From CAIXSE01 sp040769125 (lineage in GTDB: Bacteria; Actinomycetota; Thermoleophilia; UBA2241), in NCBI GenBank assembly GCA_040769125.1, contig JAXGLO010000001.1, positions 62,001 to 126,000 of the forward strand: a DNA stretch of 64,000 nt, given 5' to 3'. Positions within the stretch are counted from its first letter, which is position 1; every line of letters starts with the position of its first letter. The notes under the pieces were generated by a model. It was not told the DNA's origin and made no database searches. It saw nothing but the letters and a program-made list of their open reading frames with translations. Both the position numbers and the translations under genes were made by a program. Shown piece by piece: positions 16,040 through 27,371 of the stretch.

Positions 16040-16585
16040 TCAGGCGACAGGAGCAGGTTCTCGAGGCTCGTCGGCGACCGGGCGGGCGTCGAAGCGGAGG
16101 TCGCTCAGCACCTCGTCGAGGAAGACGTTCGCCTGATCCTCGCTGTAGTTACGAGCGTACATGAGTTCGCTGGCGAGGATCTTCTTGGCCTTCGAGAACA
16201 TCTGCTTCTCGCCGGTCGACAACCCCTTGTCGGCGTGCCTGATCGCCAGATTGCGCACGACCTCGGCGACCTCGAAGATGTCTCCGGTCTTGAGCTTGTC
16301 GCGGTTGTGCTTATAGCGACGGCTCCAGTTCTTGGGCATCCTCGTTGGGTCCCCATGGAGGACCACCAGGACCTCCTCGACCACATCCGCCTCCACAACC
16401 TTGCGAAGCCCGGCGCGATCGGCGTTCTCGACGGGAACCATCACCGTCATGTCGTTGTGGAGAATCTGGATCGTGAGATAGTTGCGCCGCTGACCGAGCA
16501 CTTCCTTCTGCTCGATCTTCACGATCTTGCCCGCGCCGTGATGTGGGTACACGACTTTGTCACCGACTGAGTACAACGTCCTCAT
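16040..16585 (-). CDS. carD: CarD-family RNA polymerase-binding transcription regulator
   Basis: CarD binds RNA polymerase beta and stabilises open complexes, especially at rRNA promoters. The 181-aa protein starts with the RNAP-interacting domain (YSVGDKVVYPHHGAGKIVKIEQKE) and continues with the DNA-binding helical domain including MPKNWSRRYKHNRDKLKTGDIFEVAEVVRNL. Its position before ispD-ispF is common in actinobacteria. Upstream lies the radA relic rather than an active gene. Confidence 0.95.
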   Translation of the reverse strand: MRTLYSVGDKVVYPHHGAGKIVKIEQKEVLGQRRNYLTIQILHNDMTVMVPVENADRAGLRKVVEADVVEEVLVVLHGDPTRMPKNWSRRYKHNRDKLKTGDIFEVAEVVRNLAIRHADKGLSTGEKQMFSKAKKILASELMYARNYSEDQANVFLDEVLSDLRFDARPVADEPREPAPVA

Positions 16586-16639
16586 ACCCCCCTGTCTCGC
16601 TCACCCACCCCGATGGCCGACGCACGAACGAACCCTCAC

Positions 16640-17256
16640 CCAGGAAGAAAGCGAGAGCACCACGCACATCGGCTGCGCCCATCGGGACTCTACCTGCACA
16701 CGAAGCGCCCGCAGCCGCAGCAGAAACCACACTATGCCCGAAGCCGGCGCGACCAGCCTCGGCAAGGCGTCGCTCCATCTGGCTGCGGGAACGCAACTCG
16801 CCAGTCAGGCTGCTCTCTCCAATCGCCGCGACCGTGACAAAAGCGGTTTGCCGCGCTCTGCGGAAGCAAGAGCCAGAGCGACGGCAAGATCGACCGCACG
16901 TTCGTCGATCTGAAATCCTCCTGCAATTATAGCAAAAACGTCTGATCCTGACAACGACACGCCGGCGTGGCGGACCAGCACGCGGTCAGCATCGCCAGCG
17001 GTTGCGGTCCAGACCCACCGCAAAGCGCCTGGCCAGCACCTCCCCAGACGCGTTGACGAAGGCCTTGACCTCCACCAGGGCGCAACGGCTACCCTCCGCC
17101 ACAACGTGGCCGCTCGAGCCAACGGCGAGGTCCCGTCGGCCAGGAAGAGCCGTGAGGCATCGGCCACCGGACGAAGCCCTGAGCGAGCCCCCGTTTTCGA
17201 AAACGGCGAGCTCGTCGGTGAGGCCAGGGCGGGTCTTCACGGCCCGCAGGATACGG
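16640..17256 (-). pseudogene. radA: radA relic: frameshifted C-terminal half of the DNA repair protein RadA
   Basis: Translating the minus strand piecewise gives RadA homology in three frames. The first segment (about 17256-17000) has LRAVKTRPG, equivalent to the RadA KNRFG motif, then TDELAVFENG and LVEVKAFVN. The second (about 17000-16845) has GVSLSGSDVFAIIAGGFQIDE. The third (about 16845-16640) has AIGESSLTGELRSRSQMERRL. Together they cover the Lon-like domain. The zinc finger and RecA-type ATPase (about 250 residues) are absent: homology begins right after the clpC stop. At least two frameshifts and the missing start make it non-functional. clpC-radA is a common order, so this is a remnant in place. 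Confidence 0.85.
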
Positions 17257-19821
<2,565 letters not shown>

Positions 19822-19982
19822 CCGGCCATTCCTCCTGAGATACGGGACCGCCGACCAGGCTCGGAAGGACACGGCAGTCGCCGGTTAGTGCCTGGCGCCT
19901 CCAGCGTGCATCGCCAGGCCGCCACGTAGCCTTATGGTACCCGATTCACCACGGGACGCGACCCGCGGCAAAGGAAGATAAG

Positions 19983-20003
19983 CCACGCGGCGTCGCCGCG
20001 CGG
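19983..20003 (-). terminator. Candidate terminator downstream of lysS
   Basis: The inverted repeat CGCGGCG-T-CGCCGCG with extra flanking pairs lies just after the lysS stop on the minus strand and is followed by a loosely T-rich stretch. It could reduce read-through into clpC. Confidence 0.35.
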
Positions 20004-20007
20004 GGCA

Positions 20008-21507
20008 TCAGGTGCGCAGCGCCGGGAAGAGGATGACGTCGCGGATCGACGACGACCCGGTGAGCACCATGACCAGGCGGTCGATGCCCATGCCCATACC
20101 GCCGGTGGGCGGCATGCCGTGCTCCATGGCCTCGAGGAAGTCGAGGTCGAGGCGGTGGGCCGTCTCGTCGCCGTCGGCGAGGTCGTCCATCTGCTGCAGG
20201 AATCGGGCGCGCTGATCGTCGGGGTCGTTGAGCTCACTGAACGCGTTGCTCAGTTCCATGCCGGCGAGGAAGCCCTCGAACCGCTCCACGAAGCGCGGGT
20301 CATGGGGACACTTCTTGGCGAACGGACTGGTCTCGAGCGGGTGTTCGGTGATGAAGACCGGCTGGATGAGCCTGGGTTCGACCGTCTCACTGAAGAGCTC
20401 GTCGACCTGGCTGCCCCAGGTCGGGGCAGCCGGCACGATCTCGCCGAGGCCCTTGGCCTCGATGGCGGCGCGCAGCTCGGCGACCGTCCGGACGTCGTCG
20501 GCGCCGATGTCGATGCCGGACTCACCGAGAATCGCCTCGCGCATGGTGAGGCGCGGCCACGGCGGCGTGAGGTCGATCTCATGCTCCCGGAAGGTAACGG
20601 AGAGGCCGCCGACGGCGTCAGCCGACTCGGCGACCATCTCCTCGACCATCGTCATCACATGATAGTAGTCGACGTAGGCCTCGTAGGTCTCGAGCATCGT
20701 GAACTCGGGGTTGTGCTTGAAACTCACGCCTTCGTTGCGGAAGTCCTTGCCGATCTCGTAGACGCGGTCGATGCCACCGACGATAAGGCGCTTGAGATAG
20801 AGCTCGGTGGCGATGCGCAGGTAAAAGTGGCGCTCGAGCTCGTTGTGATAGGTAACGAAGGGCTTCGCAAACGCACCTCCGTACAACGGCTGCAGCACCG
20901 GCGTCTCGACCTCGATGAACGACCGGCGATCGAGGAAACCGCGGATCGCGCTGATGATGCGGGCGCGCTTCACGAAGACGTCGCGCGAGTGGTCGTTGAC
21001 CATGAGATCCAGGTACCGCTTGCGGTAGCGCGTCTCGACGTCGGTGAGACCGTGGAACTTCTCGGGCATCGGCCTCAGGGACTTCGTCAGCAGCTGCCAG
21101 GAGGTGATGCGCAGCGACAGCTCGCCGCGGCGCGTGCGCATGGCAGTCCCCTCGGCGCCGATGATGTCGCCCAGATCGAGATCGCCCAGCTCCGCGTACG
21201 AGGCCTCACCGAGCGCGTCGAGCTGCGCGAAAAGCTGCACCTCGCCGGTCGCGTCTTTGAGAACGACGAACGTGAGCTTGCCGTGTACGCGGCGCGCGAT
21301 GACACGCCCGGCGACGCGGTGCACCTGGTCTGTGTCCTGCCCGGCCTCGAGGTCGCGGTGGGCGTCCAGCAGTGTCGCGATTTCATCGCGCGGCTGGAAG
21401 CGCGTCGGGAAGACGTCGCCCTTGGCGCGCCAGGACTCGAGCTTGGCGCGCCGCTCTGCAAAGACGTCGACGTGCTCGCTGCGCTCGTCCGCCACGGGCA
21501 CCGTCAC
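20008..21507 (-). CDS. lysS: Lysyl-tRNA synthetase (class II)
   Basis: LysS charges tRNA-Lys. The 499-aa protein has an OB-fold anticodon-binding domain (GRVIARRVHGKLTFVVLKDATGEVQLF), motif 1 near IEVETPVLQPLYGGA, motif 2 FRNEGVSFKHNPEFTMLE and motif 3 GMGMGIDRLVMVLTG. It starts at a GTG that overlaps the greA stop by 4 nt (GTGA), so the two are translationally coupled. Confidence 0.97.
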   Translation of the reverse strand: MTVPVADERSEHVDVFAERRAKLESWRAKGDVFPTRFQPRDEIATLLDAHRDLEAGQDTDQVHRVAGRVIARRVHGKLTFVVLKDATGEVQLFAQLDALGEASYAELGDLDLGDIIGAEGTAMRTRRGELSLRITSWQLLTKSLRPMPEKFHGLTDVETRYRKRYLDLMVNDHSRDVFVKRARIISAIRGFLDRRSFIEVETPVLQPLYGGAFAKPFVTYHNELERHFYLRIATELYLKRLIVGGIDRVYEIGKDFRNEGVSFKHNPEFTMLETYEAYVDYYHVMTMVEEMVAESADAVGGLSVTFREHEIDLTPPWPRLTMREAILGESGIDIGADDVRTVAELRAAIEAKGLGEIVPAAPTWGSQVDELFSETVEPRLIQPVFITEHPLETSPFAKKCPHDPRFVERFEGFLAGMELSNAFSELNDPDDQRARFLQQMDDLADGDETAHRLDLDFLEAMEHGMPPTGGMGMGIDRLVMVLTGSSSIRDVILFPALRT

Positions 21508-21983
21508 GCCCTCTCGATGGCGAGGACCTTGAAGCGCCTGGATCCCCGCGGGACGCTGACCTCGACCATGTCGCCCGGCTTGCGGCCGAGGATGGCGCGG
21601 CCGACGGGCGATTCGTTGGAGAGCTTGCGCGCCGCCGGGTCGGCCTCGGCCGAGCCGACGATGGCGTACTGAACGACGTCGCCGCCGTTCAGGTCCTGCA
21701 GCGTCACCTTGGTACCGACGCCGACCGTCTCCGTGGAGATGTCGTCCGCATCGATCACGGTGGCGCCGCGCAGGCGCTCCTCGAGCGCGTAGATACGCGC
21801 CTCGAGCATGGCCTGCTCGTTCTTGGCGTCGTCGTACTCGGAGTTCTCGGAGATATCGCCGAACTCGCGTGAAGCACGGATACGCTCCGCCACCTCGTCA
21901 CGCTTCACGCTGGAGAGGTATTCAATCTCCTCTTTGAGGCGCTGAAAACCCTCAGGCGTGAGAATGATCTCGCGGTCGACCAA
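21504..21983 (-). CDS. greA: Transcription elongation factor GreA
   Basis: GreA rescues backtracked RNA polymerase by stimulating transcript cleavage. The N-terminal coiled coil has LTPEGFQRLKEEIEYL and the acidic tip GDISENSEYDDAKNEQ; the C-terminal globular domain has SPVGRAILGRKPGD. I start it at a TTG (21983) because AGGAGG lies 6 nt upstream; the ATG at 22001 would place that ribosome-binding site inside the gene. It is coupled to lysS. Confidence 0.95.
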   Translation of the reverse strand: MVDREIILTPEGFQRLKEEIEYLSSVKRDEVAERIRASREFGDISENSEYDDAKNEQAMLEARIYALEERLRGATVIDADDISTETVGVGTKVTLQDLNGGDVVQYAIVGSAEADPAARKLSNESPVGRAILGRKPGDMVEVSVPRGSRRFKVLAIERA

Positions 21984-22009
21984 CTGATGCCTCCTCTTCA
22001 AGCACGGCA

Positions 22010-22040
22010 GCGCGGCCTCACAGCAACGATGAGACCGCGC
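22010..22040 (-). terminator. Hairpin between dusB and greA
   Basis: The arms GCGCGG-C-CTCA and TGAG-A-CCGCGC form a 10-bp stem with one mismatch and a 9-nt loop in the 113-nt gap between dusB and greA. It could end dusB transcripts or structure the greA leader. There is no T tract. Confidence 0.35.
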
Positions 22041-22096
22041 CCCAGACAGGTGTGAGAGTGTAGGTTATGACGGCAATCTCACGCAAGCCGCTCCGC

Positions 22097-23092
22097 TCAC
22101 TCAGGCGGAAGCAGCCGCCGGACCGTCTCCGCGTCAGGCGCGCGCATCAGCTCAGCGACAAGCCCGCGGCTCAGGACGCCGGAGCGCCGGAACCGGGGCC
22201 AGAACTGGCGGAGATACGCGGTGCCCCGCGGTCCCATCTCCGCGAGGACGTCGGCCACAAAGCGGCGGAGCTCCGCCAGGCGCTCCGCCGCTTCCGGCTC
22301 GGGGTGGCCGAGAATCTCGGCGAACAGCCACGGCCGGCCGAGCGCATGGCGCGCGAGCATCACGGCGCTGGCGCCGCCGGCGAGCAGCGCGAGCGCCGCG
22401 ACGCGGCCGTCGACGTCGCCTGACGCTACGACCGGCACCGGCAGCTCCGCCGCCAGGGCAAACGTCGCCGCGTGGTCGGCGCAGCCACGGTAGAGCTGGC
22501 TCGCCGTGCGCGGGTGGATACAGACGGCCGCCGCGCCGGCGGCAACCGCGGCGTGCGCGACGCGTCGCCCGGCATCATCGCCCTCGCGCAGCCCTGCGCG
22601 GATCTTGACCGTGACCGGGACAGCGAGACCCACCGCCGCGACGACGGCGGCAACGATGGCCGCCGCCCGGGACGGCTCGCCCAGAAGAGCCGCGCCCGCC
22701 CCCGTCTTCACGACCTTGCGCACCGGGCAGGCCATGTTGAGGTCGAGCGCGTCAGCCCCAGCGGCCACGCAGCGGGTCGCAGCTTCGGCCATGATCGCCG
22801 GATCCGCACCGAAAAGCTGAAACGCGAGCGGGTGCTCGTCGGCCGTGCACGCCAGGTAATCCAGGGTGCGGCGGTTGGCATAGTGGACGCCGCAGGCCGA
22901 AATCATCTCGGTGAAGAGGAGCCCGGCGCCCCAGCGGCGCACGCTGCGACGGAAGGCCGGCGTGGTGATGCCCGCCATGGGGGCCATGAAGAGTCGGCGA
23001 TCGAGCTCCAGCCGGCCCATGTGAAGAGGCCGCAGCAGTGGATCCGCGCCCGCCGTGAAGCCGGGCGCCGGCGACGAGAGGCTGAACGCCAC
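22097..23092 (-). CDS. dusB: tRNA-dihydrouridine synthase (DusB type)
   Basis: This FMN enzyme reduces uridines in the tRNA D-loop. The 331-aa TIM-barrel protein has MAPMAGITTPAFRR, the catalytic cysteine in NMACPVRKVVKTGAGAALL, TVKIRAGL, HPRTASQLYRG and VVASGDVDGR. Several starts are possible; the listed one keeps a short low-complexity leader. It sits 15 nt after coaX. Confidence 0.93.
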   Translation of the reverse strand: MAFSLSSPAPGFTAGADPLLRPLHMGRLELDRRLFMAPMAGITTPAFRRSVRRWGAGLLFTEMISACGVHYANRRTLDYLACTADEHPLAFQLFGADPAIMAEAATRCVAAGADALDLNMACPVRKVVKTGAGAALLGEPSRAAAIVAAVVAAVGLAVPVTVKIRAGLREGDDAGRRVAHAAVAAGAAAVCIHPRTASQLYRGCADHAATFALAAELPVPVVASGDVDGRVAALALLAGGASAVMLARHALGRPWLFAEILGHPEPEAAERLAELRRFVADVLAEMGPRGTAYLRQFWPRFRRSGVLSRGLVAELMRAPDAETVRRLLPPE

Positions 23093-23107
23093 GCGGTACC
23101 GGCTCCG

Positions 23108-23887
23108 TCAGGCCCGCGAGCGACGGCGCATCACGAGCTCGATGCCACGCAGCGTCAGCAGGGGATCGACGGCGGTGATCACCGGCGTGTGGCGGGCGAT
23201 CATCTCGGCCAGCCCGCCGGTGCCGATCACCGTGGCCTCCTGGCCGAGCTCGCGCCAGATGGCACGGACGATACCCTCGAGCGCGCCGGCGACGCCGTAC
23301 ATGGCACCCGCCTGCAGAGCCTCGGTCGTCGACTTGCCGATAGCGTAGTCGGGCTCGACCAGCTCGACCTTGACGAGCCTCGCCGCGCAGCTCGTGAGCG
23401 CGTCGAGAGAGACCTCGATGCCGGGGGCGATAGCGCCGCCGAGGTAGTCGCCCTCAGCCGAGACGACGTCGACAGTGGTCGCCGTCCCGAAGTCGGCGAC
23501 GATGCAGGGGCCGCCGTATGAATCGAAGGCCGCTACGGCGTTGACCACCCGATCGGCCCCTACTTCAGCAGGATTCTTCATCACGATGCGCATACCCGTG
23601 CGGGCGCCCGGCCCTACGATGAAGGCGTCGACGCCCATGTACGTGCGGCACATCTCGGCCCACTGCTGAGTAAGGCTCGGCACGACGGAGGCGATGCCGA
23701 CTTCGTCGATCGCCGTGGGGAACGACTCGCCACGAAGCGCGAACAGCCCCTGCAGCAGCACGGCGATCTCGTCGCCGGTCCGCTCACGATCGGTGGTCAG
23801 CCGCCACTCGCCGGTGATCTGGCCGGCCTCCACGAGGCCGAGATGCGTCTGCGTGTTGCCGACGTCGACGGCCAGCAGCATCGTCAC
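23108..23887 (-). CDS. coaX: Type III pantothenate kinase CoaX
   Basis: CoaX phosphorylates pantothenate, the first step from vitamin B5 to CoA. The ASKHA-fold motifs DVGNTQTHLGLV (phosphate 1), DFGTATTVDVV (phosphate 2) and GTGGLAEMIA (adenosine) are present in the 259-aa protein. The GTG start overlaps the nadC stop (GTGA); an ATG two codons later is an alternative. PanC, which makes its substrate, is encoded at 46442. Confidence 0.96.
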   Translation of the reverse strand: MTMLLAVDVGNTQTHLGLVEAGQITGEWRLTTDRERTGDEIAVLLQGLFALRGESFPTAIDEVGIASVVPSLTQQWAEMCRTYMGVDAFIVGPGARTGMRIVMKNPAEVGADRVVNAVAAFDSYGGPCIVADFGTATTVDVVSAEGDYLGGAIAPGIEVSLDALTSCAARLVKVELVEPDYAIGKSTTEALQAGAMYGVAGALEGIVRAIWRELGQEATVIGTGGLAEMIARHTPVITAVDPLLTLRGIELVMRRRSRA

Positions 23888-24723
23888 GTCTCCATGTCGA
23901 GGCTGAGATCCAGCCAGGGAGCGCGTGTAGTGAGCGCCCCTACTGAGATCACGTCAACACCCGCCTCCGCCAGCTCCCGCACGCGCTCCAGATGCACGCC
24001 GCCGGAGACCTCGACGAGGGCGCGGCCGGCAACGATCTCGACCGCCGCCCGGACCGTCGGGGTATCCATGTTGTCAAGGAGGACCATGGAGACGCCGGCA
24101 TCGAGCGCCTCCTCGAGCTGTGCGAGCGTGTCAACCTCGACCTCGATCCCGTGGACATGCGCGGCCCCGCCGCGCACCAGCGAGATCGCCTGCCGCACGC
24201 CGCCGGCCGCCACCACGTGGTTGTCCTTGATCATGGCGCCGTCGAAGAGCCCGAAGCGATGCAGGATGCCGCCGCCGTGCACCACGGCCTGCTTCTCGAG
24301 GGCGCGAAGCCCCGGAGTGGTCTTGCGCGTCGCGGCAATGCGAGCCCTCGTGCCCGCCGCGACCGCCACGTACTTGGCCGTGAGGGTCGCCACTCCGGAG
24401 AGGCGGCACAGAAAGTTGAGGCCGGTGCGCTCAGCCGCGAGAACGGCTGCGAAGGGGCCGCTGACCCGCGCCAGCGTCTCCCCGGCGGCGAATTGGCCGC
24501 CGTCGGCGACCAGGAGTTCGACGCGGAGAGCAGGATCGACGAACGCAGCGGTGGCGATCAGGGCCGCGCTGCCGGAGAGGACGCCGTCCTCTTTCGCCAC
24601 GATCCGCGCGGCGCCGCGGCCCGCGAACACCGAACCGGTGATATCGCCGTAGCCGGCAAGGTCTTCGCGCACCGCCCGGCGCGCCGCAACGCGCGCCGCC
24701 TCCTGGTAGCTGCGCGCGCTCAC
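23884..24723 (-). CDS. nadC: Nicotinate-nucleotide pyrophosphorylase NadC
   Basis: NadC converts quinolinate and PRPP to nicotinate mononucleotide. Key segments are REDLAGYGDITG, ERTGLNFLCRLSGVAT, ATRKTTPGLRALEKQAVVHGGG, IKDNHV and VLLDNMDTPTV. I take the GTG at 24723, which overlaps the nadB stop by 4 nt and gives the usual 279 aa; an upstream start would add 49 residues encoded inside nadB. Confidence 0.96.
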   Translation of the reverse strand: MSARSYQEAARVAARRAVREDLAGYGDITGSVFAGRGAARIVAKEDGVLSGSAALIATAAFVDPALRVELLVADGGQFAAGETLARVSGPFAAVLAAERTGLNFLCRLSGVATLTAKYVAVAAGTRARIAATRKTTPGLRALEKQAVVHGGGILHRFGLFDGAMIKDNHVVAAGGVRQAISLVRGGAAHVHGIEVEVDTLAQLEEALDAGVSMVLLDNMDTPTVRAAVEIVAGRALVEVSGGVHLERVRELAEAGVDVISVGALTTRAPWLDLSLDMET

Positions 24724-26363
24724 GCAGGGCCCGTCCGCAGCACAGCGCCGTCGTCCCGCTCGTCGGGCGGCAGTCTCAGGGTGAGATGACGCTGCCAGTG
24801 GGCATCGTCCCTCGTCGGGAAGTCCTCGCGCAGATGAACTCCCCGGGACTCCTCGCGAAGCAAGGCGCACCGTGCGATCTGGGTGCTGAGCGTCAGGAGA
24901 TTGAGGACCTCGTACTCGGGCACACCGAGATCGTCGAACCGGAGCTTCGACATGATCTCGGCGAGCTCGGCGAGCGCCGCTCGCAGTTCATCGGCCCGGC
25001 GAAGGACGCCGACCCGGGTCGACATGATCTCGGTAAGCCGACCGCGCACCTCGGCGGCCGCCAGCCCGTCGGAGCCACCCACCGCGGCCGGGAGATCGAA
25101 GCGCAGACGACGAACGTCCTCACCGAGGCTGCCGATGTAGCGATCGAGGTCGCGAACCACGCGGTCCGAGAAGACAAGGCCCTCGAGCAGGGAGTTGCTG
25201 GCCAGCCGGTTGGCTCCATGAACACCGGTGCTGGCGACCTCACCGCTCGCGTAGAGACCGGGAACCGACGTGCGTCCCCACCGGTCGGTGACGACGCCGC
25301 CGACGAAGTAGTGGCAGACCGGCGCCACGGGGATGAGCTCCCTCGCCAGGTCGAGGCCGTGCTCGGCGAGGCCGGCGGTGACGCACGGGAACCGCTCGTG
25401 CAGCCAGGCGCTCTCCAGATGGGTGGCGTCGAGGTACACGTGATCCGAGCCTTCGCGGCGCATCTCCGCCACCATGGCCCGCACCGCGACGTCGCGCGAG
25501 GCCAGCTCGGCGCGCGGATCGGCGGCGAGCATGAATCGCTCTCCCTGGCCGTTGCGCAAGTAGGCCCCTTCGCCGCGCAGCGCCTCCGTGATGAGCTGAA
25601 CCGTCTTCTGCCCGGGCAGGGCCAGCCCGGTGGGGTGAAACTGGACGAACTCCAGGTCGCGGATGGCGGCGCCGGCGCGATACGCCATAGCGACACCATC
25701 ACCCGTCGCCACAGACGGGTTCGTCGTGCGCCCGTAAACCTGACCGGCGCCACCGGTGGCGAGCACCGTCACCATGGCCACGTTGAGCGTCAGGCCGCGA
25801 TCCTCCAGGTTGAGGGTGAGCGCCCCGACGCAGCGGCCGCCCACGGTGAGGAGATCGATCACGAACTCGTTCTCGTAAAGCTGCACGCGGCTGCCCATGC
25901 GCGCCGCCTCGGCCAGGGCGCTGGAGACCTCGCTGCCGGTCGCGTCCCCGCCGGCGTGCAGAACGCGCGCCACCGAGTGGGCGCCCTCGCGCCCGAGGAT
26001 GATCTGCCCGTCGACCTTGTCGAAGCGCGGACAGATCTCCATGAGCTCCTGAACCCGCTCGGGGCCTTCGTTGACCAGGACGCGGACCGCCTCCGCGTCG
26101 CAGAGACCGTCGCCGGCGTTCATGGTGTCTTCGAAGTGCAACTCGGGCGAGTCGGAGGGACCCAGGGCCGCCGCTATCCCACCCTGGGCGAGGAAGGTCG
26201 TGGTGTCGTCGAACGTGGACTTGGTGAGCAGGCCGACGCGCCAGCGGCGAGCTGCGCCGATGGCGGCGGTAAGGCCTGCGATACCCCCTCCGAGGACGAG
26301 GACATCGAAGACCCGACGGTGCAGAGGCTCGCTGCCGCGGCCGACGATGTAGGGCCGTGTCAT
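24720..26363 (-). CDS. nadB: L-aspartate oxidase NadB
   Basis: NadB oxidises aspartate to iminoaspartate for quinolinate synthesis. The 547-aa flavoprotein has the FAD Rossmann motif VLGGGIAGLTAAIGAA, TFLAQGGIAAALG, the active-site region EFVQFHPTGLALPG, GAYLRNGQGERFM and CHYFVGGVVTDRWGRTSVPGLYASGEVASTGVHGANRLASNSLLEGLVF. nadA, the partner quinolinate synthase gene usually adjacent, is not in this cluster, so it must be elsewhere if this is de novo NAD synthesis. Confidence 0.96.
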   Translation of the reverse strand: MTRPYIVGRGSEPLHRRVFDVLVLGGGIAGLTAAIGAARRWRVGLLTKSTFDDTTTFLAQGGIAAALGPSDSPELHFEDTMNAGDGLCDAEAVRVLVNEGPERVQELMEICPRFDKVDGQIILGREGAHSVARVLHAGGDATGSEVSSALAEAARMGSRVQLYENEFVIDLLTVGGRCVGALTLNLEDRGLTLNVAMVTVLATGGAGQVYGRTTNPSVATGDGVAMAYRAGAAIRDLEFVQFHPTGLALPGQKTVQLITEALRGEGAYLRNGQGERFMLAADPRAELASRDVAVRAMVAEMRREGSDHVYLDATHLESAWLHERFPCVTAGLAEHGLDLARELIPVAPVCHYFVGGVVTDRWGRTSVPGLYASGEVASTGVHGANRLASNSLLEGLVFSDRVVRDLDRYIGSLGEDVRRLRFDLPAAVGGSDGLAAAEVRGRLTEIMSTRVGVLRRADELRAALAELAEIMSKLRFDDLGVPEYEVLNLLTLSTQIARCALLREESRGVHLREDFPTRDDAHWQRHLTLRLPPDERDDGAVLRTGPA

Positions 26364-26441
26364 CGCGTCACGGTCTTCACGTGCACATCACTGCGACGAA
26401 CACGACGGGCGGCTCTGCGCCGGCCACTCGGGGACTATCGA

Positions 26442-26960
26442 TCAAGGTCTCTGCTCCTCCGGGACGCACCAAGGCCGCACCGCTTGATCGCGCGCCGCCG
26501 CGCGCGCCAGTGCGGGGATGTCGAATCGCGGCATGCCCCGCGCCAATCCCCATACCTCGGCCAGCGGCACCAGGACGAAGGCGCGCTGCACGAGCCGAGG
26601 ATGCGGCAACGTGAGCACCGGATCATCCGACTCGACGTCCTGAATGAGCAGTATATCGATATCGAGCGTGCGCGGGCCGAAGCGGAGCGTGCGCGTGCGG
26701 CCATGCTCACTCTCGATTCGCTGACACTCTGAGAGGAGATCACGCGGCTGAAGCCCGGTGTCCAGACAGACGACCTGGTTGAGGAAGTCGGGCTGATCCT
26801 CGAGATCCTGAGGCGCCGTCTCGTAGAGGCCGGAGGCCGCCACCAGGGACGTCGCCGGCAGAGCGGCCAGCGCCTCTCGCGCAGCCGCGAGCATCGCCGC
26901 CCTGTCCCCGAGGTTCGAGCCGAGAGAGAGGAACGCTCGCTTGGCCGCCGAGGCGCTCAC
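26442..26960 (-). CDS. folK: 2-amino-4-hydroxy-6-hydroxymethyldihydropteridine pyrophosphokinase FolK
   Basis: FolK pyrophosphorylates the pterin before its condensation with p-aminobenzoate. The motifs LSLGSNLGDR, ETAPQ, QPDFLNQVV, RFGPRTLDIDILL and LPHPRLVQRAFVLVPLAE are all present. The GTG at 26960 overlaps the folB stop (GTGA), giving 172 aa; longer upstream readings lie inside folB and are rejected. Confidence 0.96.
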   Translation of the reverse strand: MSASAAKRAFLSLGSNLGDRAAMLAAAREALAALPATSLVAASGLYETAPQDLEDQPDFLNQVVCLDTGLQPRDLLSECQRIESEHGRTRTLRFGPRTLDIDILLIQDVESDDPVLTLPHPRLVQRAFVLVPLAEVWGLARGMPRFDIPALARAAARDQAVRPWCVPEEQRP

Positions 26961-27322
26961 CGCGCGAGGGAGACCTCGACGCGTGCCGCCGTCACGGGAA
27001 TCGCCACCGGTGGCGCGACCTTGGCGACATTGACCTTGAGCGCCGCCGGCTCGAAGGCGTCCCAGAGAGCCTCGGCGATCACCGTCGCCAGGCGTTCGAG
27101 AAGCTTGTAGTCGTCGCGGCGGACCACATCGAAGACGATGTCGACGATACGCGCGTAGTCGACGGTACCGTCGATCTCGTCGGTCTCGGCGCCCCGGCAC
27201 GACGCCGGTTCGATGCGGACGTCGACGACGAGGGTTTGCCCGACCGAACGCTCTTCCACGGTGACGCCACAGCGACCCCGAAGCTCGATCCCGTCGATCG
27301 CGATCGCCAAGCTGCGCGTCAT
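26957..27322 (-). CDS. folB: Dihydroneopterin aldolase FolB
   Basis: FolB cleaves dihydroneopterin to the hydroxymethyl pterin used by FolK. The 121-aa protein carries the tunnelling-fold pattern IDGIELRGRCGVTVEERSVGQ, VDYARIVDIVFDVV and ERLATVIAEALW. The ATG at 27322 has a GGGGAGGG ribosome-binding site. It follows folP by 49 nt and overlaps folK by 4 nt. Confidence 0.95.
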   Translation of the reverse strand: MTRSLAIAIDGIELRGRCGVTVEERSVGQTLVVDVRIEPASCRGAETDEIDGTVDYARIVDIVFDVVRRDDYKLLERLATVIAEALWDAFEPAALKVNVAKVAPPVAIPVTAARVEVSLAR

Positions 27323-27371
27323 GGTGTTGCCCTCCCCCTGCGGACCACCGCCCACGCCTACGGGTGAACGC

